In this document: positions 47,701 through 59,700 of the stretch, in pieces
Layout of the letters: each line of letters starts with the position of its first letter
Position numbering within the stretch: position 1 is the stretch's first letter
NCBI GenBank assembly: GCA_000149265.1
Contig: CH003381.1
Span: 350,038 to 414,037, forward strand
From: Ciona savignyi
Lineage: Eukaryota; Chordata; Ascidiacea; Phlebobranchia; Cionidae
Direction of reading: 5' to 3'
DNA length: 64,000 nt
Made by a program: the position numbers and the translations under genes
Notes under the pieces: generated by a model
The model's database searches: none
What the model was told of the DNA's origin: nothing
The model's input: only the letters and a program-made list of their open reading frames with translations

Positions 47701-50700
47701 GCTTGGGCACAGCCATGTTTAATATTGGATCTATGTTACATAAGTTTGTGGCTTTAATCGATCCATCCGCGTTGAATATTTCCTCCCAGGTTAAAGCAGC
47801 TTTGGTGCCTGTTCAGTGTTCAATATTAATATTGCTGAATAAATGTAAGTTTCTTTTCTGTATCAGAATCACATGTGTTTCACATAAATAGGTGCCATAA
47901 AGTCACATGTGGCTTAGACACAGAGAAGGCTTAGATACACAGGTCACTCAGAACCACAAGTGTCCCAGATACACAGGTGGATTGAATAAACTAGTGTTTA
48001 AGATACACTATTGACTCAGATACACAGGTGGATCAGATACAAAGGACTTACCATTATACACAAGTGGCTCAGATACAGAGGACTTACCAGGATGCACAAG
48101 TTGTCCTCCCGTACCATCTCCGAGCACCCCCCAACATCCCAACCTCCGACTTTCCACATCGATCATCATCGACATCTTGTGTATCATGTCATCCACCTTG
48201 GAGGCAACGCTCATCTGGATGTCTTCATTATTCCATGAGCCTGAGGGTAAGATGCATTTTACTACAATAGCTGATAATGCATTATTGGGTAGTACTTTAC
48301 ACCATTAGTACTAGCTATGATATACATAAATAAATTTCAATGCATTGTAATAGCTCCACCACTATGTGGGCACAAGGGGCCAGTATTATACATTTCAACA
48401 TATAGATACCATATATCCACCTTGCCAGTTTAGCATTCAACTCACAAGAATATTAACAAATCAACCATGCTGTAATGGATCCATTCACCCGACTGAGAAC
48501 ATGAGGTGACATACAATACCAAAGGTTAAAGTAAGCGACAAAGGGCATGAGATGTTATTTAGGAACAAAACCTCACCTTCTTTCAAAGCATCCAGAGAAC
48601 TGATAACGAGTCGCTTTGCAGAACTAAATGTCGATGAAAATTCCACGGAACTTTTTTCTCTGCATTCTGAGTCTTCTTTTAATAACACGCGTTGCTGGTT
48701 CAGTAGTACCTTCATGAATAATAGTGGTTCAAGTTATGGAAATCCGAAATTAAACATTTGACTTATTTTTAATGCGATATCTTTTGATAAAATTAGATTT
48801 TGATGACATTTGGTACAAAGTTAGGTCGTACCGATCTCTTTGGGAGAGTGACATGAAAAAAAATTTGAGCGATTGATTCTGATGTAAGTTAAAAATATAA
48901 GAACAAATTTTAAAAGTTTTCTAAGAAGGTAAATTGTGAAGTGTCCATGAAAATAAGCCATTCAATTTTGCTTGTTATATGATTTCTATACCGTGACTTT
49001 CTGGCCGAGAAGTTTTCGCCGTTCGATTTCGATATCAAGATCTTCACGTTCCTTCTCGTAAGCTTCCATCTGTTTCTTCGTCGCTACTTTGCCCAGCACA
49101 TTCAACTTTGCTCGCCAGAAATCTGTAGTGGATCGGATATACAGGTCAAAGTTATCTAAGGTGTATCATTACGTTTTGTTATTGGGGTGGATCAGTTACA
49201 AAGGCATTAAAACAGGTGGATCAGATATGAAGATGTTTATTAAATATGATAAGAAAAGCTTAGCTCATTAAGGTTTATCAAACACTCGGATGTTTATCAA
49301 GGTAAATCAGATATACAGATCATAAGTGTTATATAAAGTGGATCATTCTAGCTGGGTAATAATGTGAATCGGATATGCAGGTTCTGATCAAAGTGGATCA
49401 AATATCCAGGTACTGATCAAAGTGGATCAAATATGCAGGTTCTGATCAAAGTGGATCAAATATGCAGGTTCTGATCAAAGTGGATCAAATATGCAGGTTC
49501 TGATCAAAGTGGATCAAATACGCAGGTACTAATCAAAGTGGATCAAATACGCAGGTACTAATCAAAGTGGATCAAATACGCAGGTACATAACAAGATATG
49601 CTACCTTTTAGCAGTTGAATTTGTTGAGATATCTTCTGGTAAACAAGTTTAACTTCTTCCTTCTGTCGACCGATGCTTGAAGTGATGTGGTTCGAATGAT
49701 TCTTCAATATCGAGTACAACTCCTGGCTGCTGAAAGCTTCCAAATCAACCTGGGTGAGGTGGTTGGTGGTGAAAAATTTAGACATAGAAATTTGTTTTGT
49801 TAGTGAGTTTATAATGTATATGGACAGACTGACAGTTAAAAGGTTGTAGAATCGAAACCAAACGTAGCAAGTTGTTTGTGTCCATGGTTTAAAGTTGAAC
49901 TAAAACTCGTTACTATATACAACACAGAGCACCACCCTATGTAACTAGACTGGGGGCGAAATGTTATCTGATAATTGCCTGTGGTATAACACCCCTTATT
50001 CCCATGATCTCCCGACAAGGAAAAAACATGAGCAAATATCCTTGATCAAGGGGGTGAAATGTCAAGATTAATGAATTTTAAAACAGTTTAACCAATAATA
50101 TAGATTAAATTACTATTATCTGGAAACATTTTTGGTACGTTATCTTAGCCTCATAAAGTTTAAACCACAAGTAAAAGTAAACAGATGAATGTTTAAATTA
50201 CAAATACAGAAAGAACAATTTACATAGAATTCTGCTGTATATATGCCATGTGCTTTATAAGAACTTCCTAAGTTGCCACCAGCAACCCACCTGTCTCTCA
50301 TGATCCCAGAATTCATCTTTTAGATCAACATCCTGGTTCGGATGATCTATGTTGGGATGCAGCTTCTTCACAGAGTGCACACTTGATCCCTGGGTGGTGG
50401 ATGGGGAATTACCTCATGACTACAAATTGAGTTTCCGGGGGAAGTTGTAATGTGTGGAAAATTTAGACTCGACTTACAATTTAGCCGATTAGATACCACT
50501 GGATTGAAGCAAAGAAAAGTGGTTTGCCCAATTTCGCAATGCACCTTATGCTTATAGTTGCGTCTATAATCTGATAATTAGTTTTAATTATTTGAACCAT
50601 TTAGAAATCACTGGGTTTAAGCAAGGAAAATAGGCTCAGATGCACAATAAAGGTTAATGCAGTATGTGGAACAGCACCATATTTACAGAACTGTAATAAA

Positions 50701-53700
50701 ATTCAACATGGTTGATGTTGAATTATGGGGTTTCATCCATATTACCCACCTTCGAAGAGTAGTTGTCAAAATCAAAGAAATTTGCGATCTCCCTGTAATA
50801 CGGGACCAGGAGCAGCAATCTTCCCCATCCATACTTCTGGAAGAGGACCAACGCTCCGACAAGAATTAAGATGAGAAGGAACGCGGATGCAAGGAGAAGA
50901 CCGATGAGGAGCCAGTCCGGTTCGAGGAGGATATCTGATCGGAGGCTCAACCCACTCTGGGTCATGTAACGGGGGGTGCCGGGGAAGAACGGACCCACTT
51001 CGGTGCAGGTGCCCCCTTGAGGCATTACTATGGGGTGGATGGGTTGGTATTATTAGGGGTGGGTTGGAGATTCCAAAATTCCATGAATAGAAATATAATC
51101 ATCAGTGAAATAAAACTTGAATACCCTATACCAGCGTTTCCCAACCTTTTTTGGTCGCGGACTATTTCCTTACCAGCGAAAGTCTTTGCGGACTCAAAGT
51201 GCATCATTTTTCAATTAGCGTTTAAGTCGTGTTAAAGTGTAGCGTTACTGGACTAGGTGCATACGATACACTGCGACAAACTTAAAATTACCTTGAGTTA
51301 CAATGTCTCGTTGATAAAAACATATCACTGCTGTTTATAACGATCACAAATAAATAAAAGTTTTGCAAATTGTTGATATGCTTGCGGACTCATTTAAACC
51401 TTTCACGGACTCATTTGAGACCGCGGACTCGGGTTGGGAAACACTGCCCTATACTATCCTATATTTTAATCGCTAATTAACAACAAAAGGTGTTCTTCCA
51501 TTAGTAATTCTTCATTATTTTTATAAAAATATTACACAATAGAAAACAAGTCACCTTTGATGTAAGTCTTCTTAAATGAATTTGAGCTGACTTCAAATAC
51601 GTATACTCCAGGGTCACGGAATCGGAATGCAAACAAGGTACTGGTGCTTCCGATCAACTGGACGTCTTCCTGCAACTTCCTGAAGCCTCCGTAGTCGAAG
51701 TTCTCGTTGGTGTTGTACAAGTTGTCGGAATCGTAGACTGGGAACGAGGTGCTTGAGACGCTGCATGGAGGTGGGGGTTTATGTGGGTGTGGTTGTTCTT
51801 GGGTGAAAGACTTGTATGAGGGTGGGTGAGGGTTACGTGGGTGTTCAGGGGTGGAAGACTTGTATGGGGGTGGGTGGGGGTTACATGGGTGCTCTGGGGT
51901 TGAACACTTGCATGTGGGTGGGTGAGAAGTTACGTAGGTGTGGGTGCAGGTCTGATTGTTATGGGTGGAAGACTCGAAGAAAGACCAAAAGGAACTATCA
52001 TTAAATTATAAAGATAAAACAGAACTCATGTGAAAACATCAAATGTACATGAATTCCCCCTTAGGGTATTAAAAATTTGCACAAGCATACAGACAACATG
52101 TCAACGAACATTTCATAAGTTTTTAACAGATTGGGCAACTCTTTCTTGCCGATAATAACAATACTGTCTCGATCATAATGCAAAAAAAGGAACAAGTAAA
52201 GAAAAAAATGAAAAAGATTTTACATTTAAACAAAAATTCACATAAAAAACACAAAACTCAAATGCAACTCACAAAACTTACGTGAAAAACATAACTGAAT
52301 TATACTCCAAACAAGTCACTGGGTTCTCAATGCCACTACTGTTTGATATTATGGAAACAGCCAAGGTTTTCCGGCCAATCCAGCTGGTTTCGTAGCCACC
52401 AGTGTAAATGCTGCGGCGTTTCCGAGAGCTTATGGTTGTGTTCTGTTTGAAAGCAATTTAAATTCAATACGCAACTTATGGTCGCCTGACATTTTTAGCA
52501 ACTATAAAAGACGAAACAGTATTTTAAACTAACCCTGATCATGTAGCTAATCTTACCTCAAACACTAAACCTAAACCCTACCCAAACTCCCCTAACCTCT
52601 AAACCTAAACTCAACCTTAACGCTTACCCTAGCTCCCCTAAGCAATAACCCAAGCCTAACCCTAATGTCAACCCCAAATCCCCCAGTAACTTTAATGCCA
52701 ATCCCACGCCTATCAGTAACGCCAATATCACCCATAACATTAGCTCTAATAGCCCAATCTTCCATTTAACTTCCAGTTCCACTTTTCCTGTGTTTCGGTT
52801 TCCAATATCCCACACTCGAATGTAAACACTAACACACAGTGCACACCATCCTCCAAACAACACTCACTTGTGAGTTAGCTTCAAGCTGGCTTGCTACGAA
52901 CGTTGGGTCTGGTTGATACAAACCCAACATCCCGTTCACAGCACTCTCCATCATGTAGACCGACTGAGTTCCAGCCACTCCACTTGTGCATTGGTCCATG
53001 CTGATCGAGAACTGTGCGTTGATCACCTTGGATAACTGGCTTGTTGGGTAATCCGTAGTCGTTCCATCATTATTAGTCACTCTAGAAATGGTACATGCAG
53101 TAATTATTGTGCATCAGAGCTAATTAGATTAAATGTTGTTTATTAAACTGTTGCGTCATTGAAACTTAAAATAAGTGGATAATTAGTATGTTAAAGAGAA
53201 TTTCGATTTAGTTGAATGACTGCATTTTTAAGTAGAAATGTTAAGTAGCTTTCTTAAATGTCCGAGAAAGAAGGTGAGGGAGGGAGAGAGAAAGAGATTA
53301 TTCCAACCACGTGGTCTAGAGGATAAGGAAAGAGATAGTGACCAGACAGGTATTTGGTTCAATCTCCACCCTGCCTACCTTCTGGCAGTTGTGTTAATGC
53401 AAGGCACTTAAAGCACGTTGCTTTGATTCAGTGAATTTAATTGATTACCCTTGTGGTAAACCCAATAGTATTCCCACTGATGGGAATAAAACAAAATAAA
53501 AAATAAAATTTTAAATTTGGAATTACTATTGGAACTACTCATTTAGACTGACATTAAATGACATGATCAGGTGCAAAAACTCTGTGACCACTTTCAAACA
53601 AACAAGTGCACCAAGACTTGAACACTCATACCTTATGTAAACCTCCTGTCCAAGCAAAGGATTTGGACAAACAAGTTGAATGGTTTGCTTTTGTTTCGTT

Positions 53701-56700
53701 CTACACTCCAGGTCACATATACTGTCCAAGTCGTCCACTGTACACAGGCATGCTCCAAGGCTTTTATCCACACCTGAACATGAGGTGATAATACATTACA
53801 TGCGGGATATATAGAGTGAGATAATAGAAAATGGTAATATTAAATCCATGTCACCTAAAAATGATTGACTGCATCACACACAGTTACTTCCATATTATGC
53901 TGGATCAACCCAGACATGGGAAAGTGCTCATGGTATTTATATAGAATTTGTTGTGCAGGGTTCTTAGTAGGTCGCTGTCCGTGTGGCTTAAACAAGCGGT
54001 ATAGCTCAGTCGTGGGGTATGGGAATATAATGAGGAAGGTTGCAAATTGAAACCATACAGTTGCTAGTGTGCTTGCGCTGATACTTGAAGATATTGCTTT
54101 AACTCATCGGATTAATGAGTTGAACATTAAATTTCCAGACAACCTTATAATTACAAACTGTAATATAAGCTTCTCTGTGTTGACTCATTCATGGTTAAAC
54201 ATGATTATCCCATCCAACCCGAACACCAACCACACATATTACAGTCTGCTGATCCTAAGTTTTCCACTGACCTTGATAGAGTTCCTGAGATCCACAAGTG
54301 CTGATACATTCCGTCAGCCACTGCTCGTCTGTCAGACACTGGCCACTTTGCGAGCGCGAGGTGCCGCTTGTGCATATGGGGTACACATACCTGCATGTAA
54401 GGATGTCAACAGTGCAGAAGATACTCTATAACTAAACATGTCAGCTTTATATACACAACAGGAAACTTGCAAAGTAAATTCAGCATAATGAAAAGCTTCT
54501 ATTTGAATAAAGTGGTTTTTGGAACAGATCGCTGTTACAGCAATTGTCCTGAATAATCTTTGCAGTCACAAATAGTTGCTTTTTATTAAAAATAATATGA
54601 TTTGTATTAAAATTTTCTATAACTTTGCCCAGTTGGACATTCAATTTAACAGCATCCGATAAGTATTCAATATTTAAAAGTCACAATACTCAGTATTTAA
54701 ACTTATAAGTATTTATTATTTAATATTTAAACTAATAGGTATTCATTATTAAATATTCAAACCACAGTTCAACGAAACTACGACATGATACACAGAATAC
54801 ATACTTGACACAATCTCCTCCTCTGCTAATATCGATCTGGTATCCGTCCGCACATGGACATTGTCGGTCACTGGGTTGGAAGTCTTGACCTGACCCCGTG
54901 CACACACAGCTGGTTTGTCCAAGCGATGGTTGCGAGGCCATTCCACCGCAATCGAAGCATGCAATCTGGCCCTGGGGAATCATTTTGAATAATATTTGTA
55001 GCATTATTGTTGTTGAAATTGAATTGACTGTTGTTGAAATTAAATTGATTGTGGTAACAATATTGTTGAAATTAAATTGATTGTGGTAAGAGTATTGTTG
55101 AAATTAATATGACTGTTGTAGAGTGTTAAAGCACTGTTGTTTAAGTTAAATTAACTGCTGCATTTTCGTTGTTGAAATCAATTGATTGTTTTATAAATAT
55201 AGTTAAAATTGATTTAACTGTTGTATCATGATTGTTAATATTAATTTGACTATTATATTACTATTATAGTTGAAATTGATTTGACTGTTGTATCATGATT
55301 GTTAATATTAATTTGACTATTATATTACTATTATAGTTGAAAATTAAATTCTGGGGCAACAAGGTTTCAACAGGCTGCTTGACCTTACATTTGCACGAAA
55401 GAAAGATATTAAAATGATTAAAACCTCCAGGTGATTAAACTGGTCGACAGCGCAGAGAGCACAATATAAGGATGTCGCGTCTTGTCCAAACTCATTGGGG
55501 TTGTAAGTTCCAGGTGGGCAGGGTGTGGGGGCAGTTGAACCAGCGGGGCAGTAATACCCTGGTGGGCATGGGTAGGAGTTGGTGATATTCGACGTCAAGT
55601 TGTTGGCTTGCGGTTGATCGGTGGTTGCCGCTGATAAACACACAACCCCCGCCTGGCATGTAGTGCATGTCTGCAATGGAATAAAACGTGAATAAAAGGA
55701 ATAAAATATTAAAGCATAGTATGAGCTTTAATTAAATGATTAGCTGACTAATAAAACCAGCCTTAACGATGGATCTAGTCGGACATAGTGTGAACAATTG
55801 TTGTGGAAATGCATGAATTTCTATCCTTGTAGTAATACATGCAGGATTCCAGACAGTTATTTTGTGCAATGTAATCATGCGTGCCCAGTAATCATGCCCA
55901 CATGTATGTAATATTCATTTACTTTGGAATGTAACATTCTTTGCATGTATTTTGTGCCATATAACCCGACGTGTTACGCTTTAATTTAATTCCCTACGAT
56001 TCACTACCAAGTACCTCCTAACAAGAATACAACAGCAATATTATAAAAAATATAGAAAAATAAAACTTGGAACTTAACAGGTAGAGTAAAAATGTCAAAA
56101 CTTTCCAATTTAGTTGTATTATGCAAATTACCTGTCGATTTTCATCTGCACCAAACGTCCCTGGCTGACAAGGCTGACATGTCCCGTCGAACGTGGTACG
56201 TGATGAGCCGTCCACTTCCTGATACCCCAGTGGACATTTCTCGGCAGTCGGGGTGCCAGTGGGGCAGTAGTTTCCTTGCGGGCATGGAATCGGGCTGCTC
56301 GAGTTCATCGGGCAATAGTTACCTGCGATTGGTTGAAATATTACTCCACACAACAATTGTGTTTTTTTTGATTTTTTAACAAAACCAAGTTTCGAACCCA
56401 TGATGGGTTCGTCATTAGGACAGTTTTTGTATATAAGTCGGAATATGTATTGGCCCGTTAACCCTTCGCCAACACACAGTTCTGTGTTTTTAAAACCCTT
56501 AGAATCTGACAGCCTGCTTATGCAAACACCTGTGGGTATTATGGACCTGGGCTACCTATAGGTTGAAACAGGTACAACCTAGTGCTCAGTAGACCACTTA
56601 ATGGTAGTTACCTGCGGGACACGGTAGCTGAACAGACGATTGAGGGCAGTAGAATCCCGCTTCACAGGACTGGTAGAATACTGATCCACTAGGGCAATAG

Positions 56701-59700
56701 GTTTGAGGGGGACATGGGTAACCTGAGGATGAATACGTTTAGCTGGACATTTCAACCGAATCACGTTGACCCACCTCTCACGCCTGAATCGGTGCAGTTA
56801 TAACAGGTGGTGGCAGAGAAGGGGCAGTAGAATCCAGCTGCGCATGTTGCGCAGTCTGTTTGGCTTGCAGCTCCTACCTGGTCTCTGTATGTGCCTGCTT
56901 GGCAGGGTATGGGCTCCAATGTGTCGTTTGTGCTCGGAGTGCCGCCTGTGCCGAGTGGGCAGTAGTGGCCCACTGGGCAGGGGGTTTGCATGGAGTTGGT
57001 GGTGGCTTCTGTCGGACACCAGTATCCAGCCACGCACGCTTCACACGTGCTGCCATCTGAGGCACCCGTGGAGTTAGAATATGTCCCGGGTGGACAGGGG
57101 GTTATAGTGCCCCCAAACGGACAGTAAAAGCCAGGGTTGCACGGTACTGGCACGGTTCCATTGGCACAAATGAACCCAGCTGGGCAAACCGTGCAATTGT
57201 TCACAGAGCTGGCGCCAACCACATTGATGACTAACCCATCGGGGCAGAGTTTGGGGTCAGTTGTTCCTTCCTCACAGTAATATCCAAATGGACAAGGGGA
57301 ACCTTGTGTGGGTTGGCTACCATCGGGGGTGGGCGTGGGGCTGCCACTTATGCAGTAATACCCAGCTGAGCAAAGTGCTGTGGGTGGATGGTGTTAATAG
57401 AGCAAAATGGGTACGGCATCACAGCTTATTATGACATCATAACATATAATTATGACATCACAGAGCATTAGCACATTATATTGTAATATGCAGGGAGGAT
57501 TTAAGATACAATTTAAAAACAAAAAAGCTTTAGTATATGCTGAAAATTGCATGTATAGACAGTATATCATGACATAACAGTAAATTAGTCCAATTTTATG
57601 ACATCATGGCACATTATGACATCACAGCACCTGTGATTGTTCCATCCACGCAGTATGAACCACTGATACACGTCTCACACTGGGACGCAGATGCCAACTC
57701 CATCTGGCTTCCATAATATCCAGGTGGACATTTCGCCGGCGAGCTTGAGTTTTCTACGCAGTAACTGGACACAGGGCATGGGATGGGGGTTGTAGCGTTG
57801 GTCTGGCAATAGAAACCGGCTGGACATGCTTGACAGACGGCAGCGGTGGTAAAAGGTTCATATGACCCTGTCGGAAGTACACCATATTTATACTACATTA
57901 ACTGTGGCACATCATTTTATGTGCAATTTAAAGGAAAGAAACCATCTTTAAAGTTGTCAAAGGAATTAGATTATTAATGCAGTAAAGTTAGATAATAAAC
58001 AAAGTAAAAGATAATTAATGTAGATAAGTTAGATAAGTAATAAAGAAAAGGTATATTAACTACTAGGTTAAAAGGGATTTTGAGAATTTATAAAAATCAA
58101 CAATTCCACTTGACAAATACCTGCTGTGCAGGGTTGTGGCTGAGCAGATCCTGCAGGACAGAAGTGTCCCGGGGTGCATTCGTAACCCGTCGGCTTGGAG
58201 CTGCTGATGTAAGCGTCGGAGGGGCAGTAGAACCCCGCATCGCAGGCTCCTGTGTAAGTGCTGGCAGCGGGTCCCTCACAATACTTGGTGGCGGGGCATG
58301 GAACGCAGTCACTCAGGTTCCGACCCCCGACGGTGGCTCTCATTGACCCTGGGGGGCATTCCAGTGCACCTGGGGTACCTACACACACAGCGAGTGGTAT
58401 TTACTGGTAATTGAAACATTTTGAGCAGCACATGTGTAGGTGTTAAAGAAGTTTTAGGTAAAATATCGCATCTGAAATCATGAACATTATGATATGATCT
58501 GATCTACTAATTTCCATGGTTGTGCTATCAGTAATTCATTTGACTGACAGACATTGGGTTAAAACGAGCAGGTTAGAGATACAAAAACAACTAATATAAA
58601 CAATAATACCCAACTGAGAGAATGCCCAACTGCCTGAGCTGTTTCTTGTTTTTACTACTTCCGGTGTATTATGTTGGAATTGTGTAAGCCATAGAGAGAG
58701 AAAAACATACAGGCAATATAACAATTTTTATTTTGAAATATTTAAAATAAGCTTTTTAGGCCATTTCATTATCCTGAAACATCTCAAATGAGAAGTGTTA
58801 TATTTGCTTTATGATTTTTGATCTGAATAAATTCCATGTAATGTGCTCTAAGCGTACTAAAAGAAGAAACAACTTCTTCAGTTAGGCACTTAACCAATTG
58901 ATAAACCAACATCTTAACTCAGCATAACAACAGCCATCAATCAAATTCTACAAAATCATCAACATCTCAAACCTCTGGGGCAGTAATGGCCGACAGGACA
59001 AGGTCCATTCCCATTGGCATCGGTCACAAGATTGACGGCAGAATCTGACCCGGCCACACACACGTACCCTTCACTGCAATCCTTGCTTGGACTGTATGGA
59101 TCAGTTTCCGGTGCTTTGCAAAACCTTGGTGGAGGATATTTATTAATTTGGCTTAGTTTATTCATTTTTTGCCCAGTATTAATTAATGGCAAATAAAGCA
59201 AAAACACAGCACAGGAAAAAAAAGAGCAAAACAAACAGTCGTTAAAAACACGTCATTTGGAGGAAAATGGATATAACTAAATTAATTATTGCTGCTTTAA
59301 CCACAAGTTTCCTTAAACAAAAACTTCTTACTTAATTCCGTTGATAATAAAAATAATAATAATTTTCCAAATAATATGTTTAATATATTTTCTTAGATTT
59401 ATCTGGATAATTAAATTACTTCTTTCCATAAATTCACTCTAACTACTCATCAATAAAAAGTTTATACAACTTTTCGAGCAAACAACATTATGTTAAATAT
59501 ATTGCTACAAATCACCCTCAATATGCAACAACTTATTTTGATAGACACAAACCACTCGCCAAATTTTAACAAAATCCAATCATATAATTTGGATTTATAT
59601 CCAATACTCTAAATCAGATATGGACAAACTATGGCACGCTGGGTATTTTATTCTGGTCTGCCGGATGTTATAGAAATTTAGTAAGACTAGAGAGCGATCT

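Larger units (their letters stand above)
44196..48240 (-). other. Cytoplasmic glycine/proline-rich 'DPxTG...VP' repeat block
   Basis: Exons 48088-48240, 47623-47808, 47298-47567, 46392-46525, 45607-45862, 45115-45312, 44686-44880 and 44196-44401. Recurrent pieces include VDPHTGLNVPICG, HPGTGQLHPVGG, SPVTGLPTPIEIG, REPMSGKVVPVGS, DPHGTKLNLPILG and EHPDGLGLVPIQIG. The pattern is a D/H-P-x-T/S-G turn followed by a V/L-P-I/V strand and glycine. Six of the exon borders fall in phase 1, most inside a glycine codon. No enzyme motif is seen. The exon at 45115 is more helical. Confidence 0.75.
51554..54971 (-). other. Membrane-proximal ectodomain with convertase motif
   Basis: Exons 54805-54971, 54272-54390, 53632-53773, 52868-53081, 52282-52442 and 51554-51760. 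The first three are cysteine-rich (CVCTGSGQ, CPCADGYQ, CTSGTSRSQSGQC, ACLCTVDD). The next three have few cysteines and alternate hydrophobic residues as in beta sheets. The last contains LFAFRFRDPGVYVFEVSSN, which recalls the F-x-F-x-x-PG-x-Y-x-F strand pair of cupredoxin-like folds; that resemblance is an inference. R-K-R-R followed by S lies at 52413-52424. Confidence 0.75.

Noticed and set aside
49378-49587. CRISPR-like array of 29-bp repeats
   Set aside because: No spacers between units; it is an intronic minisatellite.
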